DNA of 64,000 nt, taken from Callaeas wilsoni (Eukaryota; Chordata; Aves; Passeriformes; Callaeidae). Below are positions 1 through 13,230 of the stretch, piece after piece (position 1 is the stretch's first letter; each line of letters opens with the position of its first letter). The stretch is taken from contig VWPU01012130.1 of assembly GCA_013398955.1 (NCBI GenBank), positions 33,877 to 97,876 of the forward strand, given 5' to 3'. The notes beneath the pieces are model-generated. The model saw nothing but the letters and a program-made list of their open reading frames with translations. It was not told the DNA's origin and did not search any database. The position numbers and the translations under genes were made by a program.

Positions 1-3000
1 CTTCCAACAGGCTCCATTTACCATCTATCTGGGAAAAGATGGAAACCACCCAGACAACTGCATAAAGCTCTCATGGTGGAAAATGCATTCCTGGTTCCTG
101 TGGAGATCAGCGTGTGCCCTGAAGCATGAGATTTGATTACCTTACTCCAGATCATAAAACTTTTAATGCTATTAGAAAGCCTTTAGGCTCTTAGGCATTT
201 TCTTGAAATACAGCTACCATGTCTAGCTTGATGACCCCCTATAGAACAGGCCATGTGCCTGGTATTTCCTTCTACTAATCACCAACCATTAATATCATCA
301 CATGAGCCCTGTACATAACCATATGCCTCTTTTCAAGAAGCAAAAAGCCACCTGGTCTTAGATTCCACCAGGAAAGAAAAAATCAGTCTCCAATTCAGGG
401 CTAATAGGACAACTTGCCTACAAGAAAGGTCTATTCCTCTACTTCCTATGAGCAGCTGTACACACACAGCACTCTGAGAGCCCAGACATCCCTGTAGCAG
501 GGACAGCCTCAGAGGAAGCACGCACCAGTCAGCTGTGCAAAGTGGGTCACCAGTTTGACCATTAGCATTTTGCCCAGAGGCTTACTCTCAGCCTTGTGCT
601 ACACCTGCTGTTTGGCCCAGGGGCTTGGGTAAAAAAAGCCCTATGAAGTAACCATGCTTTGGAGAACTCCAGGTCCGAGTTATTCTGGGAGGAATGGAAA
701 AAGAAAGGAAAGCAAAGTAAGGTAGTTTACTGTAGGCTAAGCCTATGATCCTCTGTAGTAAAACTGACAGGCAAAAAATGTTATGTCATTTTCTTGATCT
801 GCAACATACCCACAGATGAGTGCAAATAGTCTAGGGGAAAGTTATTTTTTTTGTCTCTAGCCCCACCTCCGGCAGATCATTCATCTGTGAAGAGTTCTTA
901 GCTTCCCCTAGAAGAGACAAAATGCTCTTCTTTAGACCTGTTGATACCCAAAGGCTTGCTGGAAGGGCCCTGCATCTCACCTGAACATATATACCTGATA
1001 GAATCACTAGCAAAATCCTTGCTGCCTTAAATGAAACCAGGACTTCATTCCTTGGCTTTACAAAAGCTTCAGGTTCTGCAATTTTTCTACAATAATACCT
1101 GTGATTCTTAGAAAGCTTAGCTCTAGGGTTACCCTCTAGGCACTTTTCTACTACTATCTTAACAGGTTTTACAGGCAGTATAGTCAGATGGATTATACCA
1201 AACCCTGCTGGAGCAACTCACACAGTGGCCCTGTGTGCAGACTCCTTTCTACCTTCACGCAGCTCTTTAGCAGTGCAATGGTGTGCAGAAAGCTGTGGTC
1301 TTCCCCTCCTACAGGGATCAGGGGACACACATACAAAGGTATTTGCATATTTAAAGTCATCAAAAGATATGAAAACCAACATAATTACTTCCATGTTGAT
1401 TTCCTGTGTAGATGGCACAGAAGAGCTGAGAGAAGACAAGCAATGATCTCGACCATAGAGCAATGATCTCCTTCCTCTCTGTTTAGACATATAGCTGAGT
1501 AGGGATTGAAAGCCTTACGATTGCCAGGAAGAATATGCCATATCTATAAAGTTGTGCTGGAAGGTGTCAATATATAAATATATTTGGAATAATAAAAGTA
1601 CAGCCAAATATCTATTGCTCTACATAAATATCTCGCAATTTCAGAAAAAGTATAAATAATTCAGATAAAAATGACCAGCATTCCATGAGTGATATGCTGG
1701 TATCAGAATGAGAAGGGAAAACCCCATCTCACAGGATGACTGGAATTAGAGTGAGGGAAGGATAGTTGTTCTTGTAAGGGTTTTGTTGGCTAAATTCTTT
1801 ACATTATCCAATCTTAATTTGATTTGAAGTTTGTGTTAAAATAAAGGCAAGAACTAAAAATTAAATCAAGCTAGAATAGCAAGTTTTGCCCAATTTTAAG
1901 ATTGCATCACCTGTTTTTACAGGGTTTCTACCTGAAAGCACTTTTCACCCATGACTTAGATAATGGAGAAGGTTGACTGAGCTACAAATTTGAGATCTCG
2001 ATTTTTTAATCTCCTTTTGTCTTCAAATTTTAAGAAAATTTGTAGCAAGACTTGTTTTGACACAACCAATTTAAATGGCCGCAGTTGTTTGTGAGTCCTT
2101 GAATGAATCTGCACTAGAACGTTTTCCCTGACACAATACTAGACAAATTTTAATCTGCCTCCAGTCTTGGGAAAGGCCGCTCTGAACCTTTTAGGCATCA
2201 ATCAATTGTCACTAGTCTCAGGGTAGAATTATGTCTTTCAGAAAACATGTATCTGTTCACATGCAGTGTTTTCTCTGTAGGAACCAAAGAGGTGCACTTT
2301 TTCTTTCTGAAAAACTTTTTTTTTTCCTGACAACATATTATTTATGCAGTTTCTATATTAAACTGGGACAATCTGTGAGAAAGTAATATCTGCTAAGAGG
2401 AGATCTTTAAAAAGCCAAATTAGAAACACTTCTTATGCCTATGTAATAATCGGTTTTTCATTGAATTACAGAAGAAAGTAAAGGATAAGCGGGGAAATTA
2501 TAGTACTTTAAAATAAGCATCTTATGAGGATTCTGTGACTTGAATTCCTTGCTACACATATAGAGTGAACTAACTGATTGTTGAAGGCATGTTTATTGAG
2601 GATTAATCTTCATGTAAAGGATATATGCTTCCTAAGCCTCAGGAAATCTGTTTTTAATGTTCAACTGGCATAAAAAAAACAAAGAATAATGAACCCTTAA
2701 AATCTATATTGAAAGTGTATCTGAGACATTTGTTTCAAACTGCCACTGAAGTATTTCTTAGCTAATGGCATCAACATTTTATTTCAGAAATATAGAGAAA
2801 ATCACAGGCTCTCATTTTTATTACTTTTCACTGAAGAAGGCATGATTTGAGTAATTAAGTATGCCATTTTGAGTAATTAAGTGTGCCATTTTAGATTAAT
2901 CCCTTCTGTTTCTTGGAAGATGAAAAAGGGTTCCTCCCCACTTTTGTATTCATTAAAACCTGTAACTATTGTCTACTGTTCATGTCAGCATTGTAATGAC

Positions 3001-4262
3001 TTCTTAAGTTAACAACATTAAGGCTTGAAAAGAAAATCATTGATTAAAATAACTCTGTTCTCATAAGTTTTCTTACTGCAGTATCTCAGTAAAAACTTTC
3101 CAGGTGACGTTGGTGGGTAGGAAATAGGCATCACTCTGAAGCTGTCACCACTGCAAAAAGGTTCTGCTGCACTGCACTAACAAAACTGAGAATTACTTTT
3201 TTCAGGCAAGCAACCGAAGATTAACTTGTCCTCTTGAAATATTAGCTCTCTTTCCGGGGGATGTTGTGGGGTTTGGGTCAAGCTGTGGGAAATTTTGTGC
3301 CGATTCTGTTCCACTGATCACCCTATGTGGGTGCTGGCCTCTATAGCACTTACCTTCAGCCCTAGATCACAGACAATAGGTCCCACAACAGCAATGCACT
3401 TACATTACATAATTGCAAGCTGATCCTTGTGCTAGTTCACTCAAAAAGACCTCTGACCACAGTGCTTGGGTATATTTTGTTATTTGCAAAAGCCCACTGT
3501 CTTAACTCTGACTACAGGCAATCATTTTCTTTCCTACCTCAGTGGCCCCAGGATTGATACTTTTATTTATCAGTTTCTTGACAGATTTGGATAGGTACTT
3601 GGCAAGAAGAAAGTAAAATAATTATTTAAATAAAATAAACTATTTCTTATCCTCACGTATTTTAAATTATATCTCATATCCATAGACTCTAAATCACACA
3701 AAACAAACAAAACCAGTCAGAAAACTATCACTGGAGAATTTGGGGGGGCAATAAATATACTTCCAGAGGCATGTCACATAATGTTAGCAGTTACTTTATT
3801 AGTCTGTACTAACTAGTACATTGACTTTTTTTTTTTTTAAGAGTCTGCAGCTCTCTGCTTCCTGAGAAACAATGAAGTCTTGGATAACTCAACAGGAAAC
3901 CCTATTTTTTTTCAGAAGAATTTATTATTTCAACCATTCTTTTACACTTATTCTTCTGGTAAACCTAACAGAGAAGAGCAGCTTCTCCCAAAAAAGTTGC
4001 AAGGGTTTGTTCATCTGTTCCTGATGAAGAAATCCTCTTCTGCAGTTCCACAGCATTTATTCTTGTTTTCAGACTGAGCTTCCTCATAATGAGAATAAAC
4101 AAATAAGTAAAAGCAAATCCTCTTGTCATATATCTTAATGATCCCTTTCAAAAGCCTTATTTTAAAAAGCAATGTAGCCCCCATGGCAGCAAATATCCAG
4201 AAACTTCACAATCTGAATTTACATAAACTCATGCTACAGAAATCCCGTGCTTCATGTTTGAC
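1..4262. other. Unique A+T-rich non-coding DNA
   Basis: No gene or recognisable repeat is visible. The longest open frames (about 90 codons near 1.2-1.5 kb) overlap each other on both strands and resemble no family I know. The only structure noted is a 22-bp tandem duplication at 2847-2890, listed separately, and short T runs such as 3829-3842. Confidence 0.6.
2847..2890. repeat. Tandem duplication, 2 x 22 bp
   Basis: Two adjacent 22-base copies (2847-2868 and 2869-2890) begin TTGAGTAATTAAG and end GTGCCATT or ATGCCATT. They differ at one position (A in the first copy, G in the second). Near-identity suggests a fairly recent local duplication, and the copied unit contains a TAATTA-like homeodomain core. 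Confidence 0.9.
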
Positions 4263-4412
4263 AGATGTGACATTGGATCACAGAATTTGAAGAAAACTAA
4301 GTCTGTTGTGGCTCTGTGGCTGAGTGATTTGTCAAAGATAACACAGGAAGTATGTGACAGAGATTTTAATTTAGGTTTCCTAAATTTGTGGCTATCATCC
4401 TGACCATCCTCC
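4263..4412 (-). mobile_element. Decayed MIR-type SINE (antisense on + strand)
   Basis: On the + strand the order of blocks matches the reverse complement of the MIR core. There is a GAAAACTAAG-like block, then GAGTGATTTGTCAAAGATAA, ACACAGGAAGTATGTGACAG and an A/T-rich stretch, ending near the ATCCTGACC block. In MIR these correspond to the 'cacttaacctctctgagcc', 'tgtgtgaccttgggcaa' and 'gaatccc' parts read backwards. MIR copies are ancient and shared across amniotes, so high divergence is expected. Element ends are approximate, and the call is from memory of the consensus. Confidence 0.62.
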
Positions 4413-7400
4413 TACCTTTTTCCTCATCAGTAATATCACCACAGTGATCTTTACCAAGCATCAAATACACATTTTGAGAGGAAGTGGGAGGTAGTTGCTA
4501 AGGCTAAAAAGAAAGTCTATGTTTTAGAAAGAAAACAAGCCCTGTACTTGCCAGCTGGCATCCACAGATAGAAAATGAGCTTTCCTTTCTGTTCTGGGTG
4601 CAATTATAAATGCTCTTTCTTGTGGACATCTGCAAAATATGCATAGAGGAGAACTGCCACAAGTTGGGCAATAAAGTAACCAAGCAGCCAACACCACTGA
4701 CCCTTGAATACCCTGAGAATTTCTTTCTCTAGGAAAACGTCTGAGGAAGTTTGAGGAGGTTTCCACTGCTGTCAATTCTCTCCTTTTTCTCTGTGCAGAA
4801 AGGAGGCTTACCCTTGCTTTGCTCCTGGTCTTGTTACCTGAGAGAGAAACCCTCCTCGCCTAAGTGGCATCACAGCTAGTCTTCAGAACATAAAGCTTTC
4901 TGCATAAAATATCCATATTAACTTTATAACACTGAATTGCTGTGGAGAAACATCCTGAGACTGGAAATTGTGCTTATGAAGTAGCCTCACATTCCTATGC
5001 ATCTCTGGCATGCCATAACCCTACACAGTTTGCTGCCTCCAGCAAAACAAGGCGTTTTTTATAGAAAAGGCCCCTAGCCATGACTGCAGTTGAGGGTCTG
5101 TTGATTTGGAGTGACCTTAAGCATGGGCCACATCCATTCACAGGACATAGGAGAGCATTATCTCCTCCAAAGAGAAGCAAAGCATATGAGAAGGTAAAAC
5201 TCTACAGTCACCACTGACAAATATACAGTAAAGAGGCAAGTCTGTTGTAAAACTGCATTTCTTCTCAACAGTGGAATTAAACAGTGAGATAAGTCTGAGA
5301 AAAGTAATTCTCTGAAACTTATTAGGAAGCAGTTGTTGGGTTTTCTGTTGTCACACAGAGACGACTTTGCCAGCACCATGATAACTCAAGGGAACTCAGT
5401 GTCCCCGTTTGAGCTGAAAATGGCCATAACAAACAACTGGAGGGTGCTGATAGCATATTATCCTAGATGGTTTCTTCACAATATCCTTGCACTGCTCATT
5501 TTAAAAGAAGAAAAACATTTCCTGCCTGGATACATTACAGCAGAGGGCAAACGTTCTGGAATGACCTGGGACAAAGGCAGGGTTTTTGTTTTCTTTTCCT
5601 TTGTTTTAATGAGACTCAGAGAATAATAATGGTTCAGGATACCAACAAATAGACTGGTTGGGCTTTTGCTCTAGTTCTCAGAAGGAAGAAAAACAACCTC
5701 CCTGGACTGCAAACATTTTTTCCTTATATTTGTCTTATATCTCAACCAGGAAGGTTTGCTAATAATGGGAGGCAGGTATTGCTTGTGTTAGACTGTACAT
5801 TAAAAGGCTTTCAAGTATTCAGATTTCTTCCTTATATTAAGGGTGATGCAGCTGATTTTCTCAAGATGTTTCTCTTGTGTAGCTGTAGTTGTAGCAGCAA
5901 TGATAATGACTGTTAGTAGCCAGACATAGAGCTGACTTTTTCATCAGCACTGAAACAAACCAAAAAATGAAAAAATACTCCTTATACTCAGAATCTTTTT
6001 TCTAATACTTTTTAATAATTTTACAGAAGAAACTAACTGGCATTTGAAGATGCACTATTTATTCAACTAAAGTATTTTAAAATATCTTGAATAACATACT
6101 AAGTCATTAAAGTCAGAATCAGACAAAGACAAGATTTGGAGAATCTGATACATTTTCCCATCAGAAGCAAGATATCTGGCTTTGAATTTTGACTAGTGTT
6201 TTCATTACTTTTGCTCATCTGGCTTGCAGAGAACCCTACCACCACTGTTTAGTGCAATAGGATCCAGGGCCAATGTTTTGATTGCATCCAAAAATAATTT
6301 CTTGTGTAACAAAAGAATATATACAAAGATATTCAACTCTTGCTTCTCAGCCCCACCTTCCGTAGGGTATAATATCAACACTCACAAGAAGTTTCCACTT
6401 TCCTCAGCTCTTAGTTCAAAGGAGAAGTAAAAGCAAGAGGCACATGTGGATGATTCTGCTTTCACATCACTGAAAATCAGGACTGCACTCAGAAAGACCA
6501 AGTGAGCACAACGTTACCATAAGCAGGAGCACAAGTGATATGCAATACTGCTGTAACTGTTGGCAGCCAGAGTTCTGCCCTCATGTGTATTTGTTCTTGT
6601 CATTTTGACTGTCTGCCTAGTACCTTTTCACATGCTGAATTTTACAGTTATGCTAGCCCCTGTTTATTTCTTTTTCTCTGGTGACACCCACCCTCAGACA
6701 TTTTCTTTGAAGTTCTCCTGATAAGGTTAGGAAATCTTGGGAGATCATGAACTTTGAACAGGGTTTTAATGTTGAAAGAAGGCTAACATTAGCTCCTTCT
6801 TTAGGCCAAAATTGCAGTCTTTGCTATAAATCTCTGGATTATTTAATTTTAAAAGTCTTGATAAACCAATTTGAACTCTAACAATAATTTTTATTTCTCT
6901 TTTCAGCTCTCCACTTAAATTGTCAGGAGTCTCTTTGCTCCTCACCTTTTTTTAGCACAGAGAGCACTTAGCAAAGTGCTCGTTATTAGCAACAGCTAAT
7001 ATATTGTGTGTAATTGGCAGCTTTAGGTATGCCCCCTCTTTCTTATAAATGGAACTGGTAACATGCAGTATTATCTCTTCTCTCAAGCCCTTTTGCAGCA
7101 TCACATCTCTAATAATATACTATGAATATACTTGAATATGTATACTTATTAATATACATGCTAATAATAGAGTAGGACTCGTATCACATAACCATCACAA
7201 AGTTACGGCATGTGGTCAAGTCAGCTCCTTTGGATCCTTCTGTAGTTAAAGGAGAAGAAACCACTACTTCTAGACACTAGTCTTTCCACCTTCAGATCAG
7301 TGAACTGAATTGCCTCTCTTCAATTAGAGCCCTACCCTAGAGCAGATGTCAGCTTTCAAGTGGCAATATCTAAATGAGGTGAACATGAGTTTTGGTCACA

Positions 7401-10035
7401 GGAGATGGGGTCCCTAAGCACACAGTGAATAGAAAAGGATAAGACAAGAAATAGGGTTTTCAAGGTGAGATATGATAAATTTCACTCCAGACTATTTTCA
7501 TACTATTTGAAAATGCTGATGTGATAAGACTTAGGGCAACAGAAGTTTCATTAAAACATCTTTTCCCAATGCAGACAGGTAAGATTCTGAATTTATTGTG
7601 AACAGGTAAAGTCAATCATATGGGTATAATGACCTATATTCAAGTGAAAGTGAAGTACAAGAAAACTTTCACAAGATCAGGAGTGCTAAAAAATTTATAC
7701 AGAAGATGAGTTCGACTGGTACAGTTGGTTTGGCAAGACAATGAATAGGGAGTATTTTTGCCTTTTTACAGATACAATGCAAAAAACAAAGCACAAAGAA
7801 GATCTAAATGAAAGCACAGCACTGACAGAAGACTAGATGGGAACACGAGGACTGCAGACACACTTACGATGGTTGTCAGAATGGAGCAGTGCAGCAGCGT
7901 GTCTTTGTGGATGTGTGGTTAACACTTGGCTTTATGTGTGACCCCAGGAGAGAGGCTGGGAGCCCTCCATTCAACAGAACTAGAGAGTGCCAGGTCTTTT
8001 GAAATAGGTATAGCAGATGCCTGCATTTACATAGGACTCAAGCCCCTCTTTGGTGCTGACACAACACATATCACTGCTAAAACCAGATTTCTTACAATGG
8101 TTAAAGGGGTGAAAAAAAACACTGCTTGTCCTTCTCCACTCTGTGCTTCCTTCTTTTTAAAGTGAACATTTTGCTAACTGCTTCCACATGTCATTTTAAT
8201 ACATGAACAAATGTGTCAGAAAAGTACCTAAAAAATATTAAGTTATTTTATTTTTCAATTTAAATCCAATATCACTCTTCCAAGATAGGAAAAGACACTT
8301 TCACAACAACCTTCTGCTCAAACTACTGTTAGGAAGGTTATAACCCCTTGAAAAAATGTGTGAAACTGAAAGTACTGGCAACCATTTCAGCAGAAGATCC
8401 CCACTCTATACTGCTATAAGAAGGATTTGGAAAGAATGATACTTATGACATCAGCTGTCACTTTCTTCAAGAGCTTAAGTTTTTTTCTATAAAGTTTTTA
8501 TCATCTTACCAATGCTGTAAAAAATGTTGTTGCATCCCTAAATGTGGGCCAGATTAGGCAGTCAAAAAGGAATTAAATTACCATTACTTTAAACAGAACC
8601 TGCTGGTGCAAGTAAGGACTTTTTGGAGTAGCCAGTGCTGTAGAATCTGACCCAGTGTTAATAGACATTAGTGAAATGGTCTCCAGTTACAACCTTATGT
8701 GCAATTTAGAATAAACAGTATTAATGAGGAATGGTTTGAAGCACACAAATGCTGTGGAGAAGTGCTTATTCTGCACCAGTACCCCATATCAAAGCTGCAT
8801 TTGGTACTAGTAGATATTTTACCCTTCTAGTGACCACTGAAGGGGAAGAACGATTGGAGAGAATTACAAATTTTTGTACCAAAAGGAGAAGGCATTTTGA
8901 TGCAGAGCTCAATCCAGTCAAAAATATTTGCTTGCTAAAGGCTGTAGGGCTAAATAAAACTAATCCTGTAAGGGAGCAGGAGTTGTAAGGCTGGAGATAA
9001 AGAAATACATGCAGGTGAGTGCTAAGACACAGGACGCATGGAGTGTGTATGGATCAGAGTGGACATTAGAGCCAAAAGCAAAACTAAGTTTTTGAAGTGC
9101 AGATATTGTTGCAACACTACATTTTTCTGGCTGTGCTCAAAAGCTTAGATCTCCAGATTCCTTTTACTAGGCCTCCTCAGCAGAGCTGGACACCTGAGAC
9201 TTGAACACCAAACCACGTGTACTCCACCACTCACAGCTGCCTAGATCAAGTCAGATGGGACAGGCTGAGCTTTGGTACCTGCTTTCCTCAAGATTTTGGT
9301 TGATGTCCAAAGAAGGGTGAGTCACTTTATGCAAGCATTGGGTAAAATATAGAAACTGCCCTGAAGCCTGCTAACCCTTAAGAGTCATGCTCCCTTTCCC
9401 TCTCTTTCTGGCCCAGTTAGTGTTGGATTCCTCATTGCGTAAGGTTTGCTCTTTAACAGAGGCTGTGGAAAACAAGTTTTCCAAAAGACAGATGATTAAG
9501 AAATTCTTCAAGGGCATCTGAAAGCAGATATCCCACGAACTGGGCAATTCTATTAGGATGAAGTAACTTGTTGAGAATTAGAGCAGGATAAATCTTGCCC
9601 TAAATGTCCATGAAAGTATAAGCTATGACCTAAAATCAGAACTGGACATCACACTCCTGATACAGAACTAGTTGGCTTCCATTCTTCTGAAACTCAGAGA
9701 TAGCTAGATTTGAAATGTTTTAAATTAGCTTCTTGTTTGTTTGTTTTTATAAACAGTGATCTCTACTTGGGGATCAGGAAAAGTAACAGCACAGCCCTTT
9801 GAGCCTGCTCACGCCCATTCACCACAGGAATAGGTCAATATTTTGTTCTTTTTATAACACACTTTTTATATCTTTTTGTGTCTGGAGCCCAGTAACAGAG
9901 ATACTACTTCAGGCCATGGAGTATGTATTCCCTTTGAATAACTTGCATCCGTAGAAAGGCCAAAAGCAAACAAGCAACAGACCCTCACTGCCAACTTGGC
10001 CTCAGTGCTGGTGGCTAACCTGCTGGAAAACAGCA
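4413..10035. other. Unique A+T-rich non-coding DNA
   Basis: No gene or clear repeat is seen. Open frames reach 97 codons (5333-5626, + strand) but overlap a second frame and show no domain. Two adjacent perfect short hairpins at 6962-7000 are the only notable structure. Confidence 0.55.
6962..7000. other. Two adjacent perfect short inverted repeats
   Basis: The first has 8-bp arms GAGCACTT/AAGTGCTC around a 4-base loop (6962-6981). The second has 6-bp arms ATTAGC/GCTAAT around a 4-base loop (6985-6990 and 6995-7000). They are three bases apart. The surrounding DNA carries TAAT/ATTA cores. Function is unknown and chance cannot be excluded. Confidence 0.6.
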
Positions 10036-10447
10036 GTGGTGAAGAACCTGGGGCTGTGCATGAGCCAGCAGTGTGCCCTTGTGGCCAAGAAGGCCAACAG
10101 AACCTTGGGGTGCATTAGAAAAAACATAGCCAGCAGGACAAGGGAGGTGATCCTGCCCCTATACTCAGCCCTAGTGAGGCCACATCTGGAGTGCTATGTC
10201 CAGTTCTGGGCTCCTGAGTACAAGAGAGACATGGAGCCCCTGGAGCAGGTCCAGCAGAGGGTAACAAGGATTGTTAAGAGACTGGAACATCTCCTTTATG
10301 AGTGGAGTCTCCCTCACTGGAGATATTCAAGAACTTCCTGGACACAATGCTCTGCCATGTGCTCTAGCATGACCCTGACTGAGCAAGGAAGTTGGACAAG
10401 ATGGCTCACTGTGGTCCCTTCCAACCTGACCCATTCTGTGATTCTGG
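10036..10447 (+). mobile_element. CR1 LINE 3' fragment with internal deletion
   Basis: This is a 5'-truncated CR1 retrotransposon copy in + orientation. It contains the family's recognisable blocks: ATGAGCCAGCAGTGTGCCC, GGCCAAGAAGGCCAAC, GGGAGGTGATCCTGCCCC, CAGTTCTGGGCTCC and the 3' end GGTCCCTTCCAACC followed by ATTCTGTGATTCTG. The sequence jumps near 10302 from the 'ctcctatgag' block directly to 'tggagtctcc', where a full CR1 would carry some 300 more bases, so the copy has an internal deletion. The segment type resembles the CR1-Y group. A 175-codon open frame runs through it and past its end, but it is a by-product and not a working reverse transcriptase. The 5' end is approximate. Confidence 0.92.
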
Positions 10448-13189
10448 AAGCTTTCTGCAGTCTACCAGTGAACCTTGAGTGTCTTTTCCCTGGGCAGGAT
10501 GAGCTCACCACCTCAGGAAGCTGTTTTCACAGCCACATGAGGGGGCTTGAGCACCAGATGTAGAAGGGCTGCCCCTTCTTCCTTGGGTATGTCCAAGTTG
10601 CAGCCCAAATTTGTTTCTTCTGATATCTATCATGCACATGATGATGCCAAAGACAAATGTCTTGTATGCTTGAAAATTTCCATATCCTCATGAGCCTCAG
10701 GAAATTAAGTCCCTTAGAACTCAACCCAGCTATATTTTGGACAACCAGAAGTTTCCCATTGGTCCCAGTCAGGACTGAACAGACAGTGATGTTTTCTGCC
10801 AAGACCAGCACTTCCTTTAACAGTGGGTGAGTAACCTGGAAGCTTTCAATCATGGGAAACAACTGGAAGTTATAAAGCTGTAAGTATACCCAGGAATTTG
10901 CTTAGAAAAAGGAAGCTGTGGATACCAAAAAATTTCTTTGTTTTAGTCTTCAAGTACCATAACACATTAATTGTGTCTTGCAATATTTAATCTCACTTTT
11001 CCTAGCAAACTACTTTTATAATTCTTTTTTTTTATATATATATAATCTGTCTGCTGGCTTCTGCACTTTCTGTATCACTAAATCCCCTTCCCTCCTATTA
11101 AAATGAATAAAAAATATATCCTGTTCTGAGCTATTGACCCATCTCATGGTAAGGCACTTCTGTGACTTGGAAAGCATTACACCCCACTGGTTTTGTGGTG
11201 ATATCTGCTTCTCATGGACATGTGGTTTCTACCCATTCATCTTTCTTTGGACTGCTGTATGCATGTTAAAGGACAATATTAGAGAAAAATGTTATAACAT
11301 CCTGGACTAACTGCAGCTAGAAGCTTAAAAAATCCTATGAAGGGATACAGCCTAACATTGTTCCTGTGGCTCACACTTTCTCAGATGCAGTTTCTTAGAA
11401 GATCCAACACTATATGGATTACACTTTTCCATGGCCTACCCCTATCCTACATTAAGCAAACAAACAGAGGAAGCACCTAGAGCTGCCTTGAGAACTGGGG
11501 TTGAAGAAGAAAGCAAAATTTTTTGACAAAAAATGTGGTAACAAATTTTTTAAAAATATTAAATATTAGAATATTCCATACCTCACTGAAAACAGAAGTG
11601 GTAACATAATACCAACATGCTGGGGGACTTTATGCTCTTATTTCCCTCTTTAGGCAGAGTTGTCTGGTTAAAACCCATTTTCCAGGGCACAACACAACCT
11701 CCTTACCTGGAGAGGAGATCTGGTTCATTACAGCAGCCAGAAGTCAACACAGGAGTGTGCCTTTTCATCAGAAAATTTGAACACAAACTTTCAAGTACAC
11801 TTCTGCCCCAAAACTATTTTTTTCTGACTACTGGCATTCTACTTTTCCATAGTTAGCAATATGTAGAATAGTAGATAAACAGACAGACAGAGAGACAGGC
11901 AGATTTTCTACCAAAGGCAAGCATCTTCTCATGTACTGTTTTTGAAAAGACAGTTTTCAAAGACATTTTAAAAAGACTAGTTCTGACACGACAACCAAAC
12001 GTTGAAATCAGCAGCAATTAAAAGTCAAATTGAAATGAACAGAATCATACACCCACCTACAGCTCAGTGGTTCTGGCCACATCCGCCTCTTTATGATGAA
12101 ATTAGGAAATGCACTGTAAGCCCAAGTACTGTCCCGCAAGGCTAAGAGGAATCTGGGTGCTGTTTTCCACAGAAGTAGCAGATGTGCCTGAATTCATAGT
12201 CCTCAATTTGATATGGAAAGGTCTTGCTATGGAAAACTTTTTCTGATCCACAGTAACAATATAACAAATGGTGTGCCACATGCCGTTCTCATTGGCTAAA
12301 TACACTGATAGCTGGGTCCTCTTGTGACGTTTTCACAGGACATGTTTGAACACTATATGGTATTGTTATCATGTCTGTACAGTTTTTAGATCAGAAATGG
12401 CTGAACAGCTTGGAGGAGAGAAACAAGTAGCCATTTAACCTGTACCCATTTAGAAAATAAGGCCCTTGCAAGATTCAGCTTATCATTCCTGCATGTTTTA
12501 TGCAGGCAGCCTCTAAAGTGATATAGAATCAATTATGTGGAAAGAAAAGATAATTTCACTTCAGAGCTCATTCTCTCAACTAATGGGAATAAGTCTTTTT
12601 TCTCTTGCCTCTTCAATTCTTATTTTGAAAATGTAATTATTGTCTGGGAAATCTGACTCCTGTTAGCCACCTGCCAAGTACTGACTCACATCTGTGTACA
12701 AGATGTTCCCAGCTCTTGTGTGTGTATTTTTATCTATTTGCAAAATGTATCGCATCAGCCACTTTCTAAATGCACAGAAAGAAAAGGAAAAGGACCTCCA
12801 GAATAACCAAAGGGTCAGGTTCTGGGGGTTCTTTCACATTTACTTGCTCTTGTTTGCATCTTTCTACTTTTGATGTCTTTTGACAGAACTTCCCCATATG
12901 GTTCAGAAGCAATCATGGACTCTCAAGTACCACTAAGATATGGCAAATCTCCAGTCCTTGTTTTTGATAAGATGCTGGTGAATTAGTCTACAGTGAATAT
13001 ATGGTGTCTTGATAACCAGCTGGCTAAAATGGCTTAGTTCCCCTTGCTGAATTACCAGGTTAGAGCATTTCCCTAGTGATGGCAGCATTCAAATCTAGGA
13101 ACAGTCATGGTATCACCCGTGCATTGATGCCGTTTTCCAGCACGCTCAATGACATTTGGGCACTCCTGAAATTAATTTGGGCTCTTTCG
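10448..13189. other. Unique non-coding DNA
   Basis: No gene is supported. A 111-codon minus-strand frame at 10527-10862 lies just beyond the CR1 but resembles no family. A short ACAG-rich run lies at 11878-11902 and a short TA run near 11033-11043. Confidence 0.55.
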
Positions 13190-13230
13190 TGTATGTGTGT
13201 GCACATGTGTGTGTGTGTGTGTGTGTACAT
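13190..13230. repeat. (TG)n microsatellite
   Basis: A TG-rich tract contains about ten uninterrupted TG units at 13206-13226 and is flanked by imperfect TGTATG and GCACATG units. It is probably length-polymorphic. Confidence 0.95.

Noticed and set aside
10036..10563. 175-codon + strand open frame
   Set aside because: It runs through a deleted CR1 fragment and beyond its 3' end; the residues come from LINE sequence read through a deletion.
10527..10862. 111-codon minus-strand frame next to the CR1
   Set aside because: No family resemblance or gene context; its length is unexceptional for chance.
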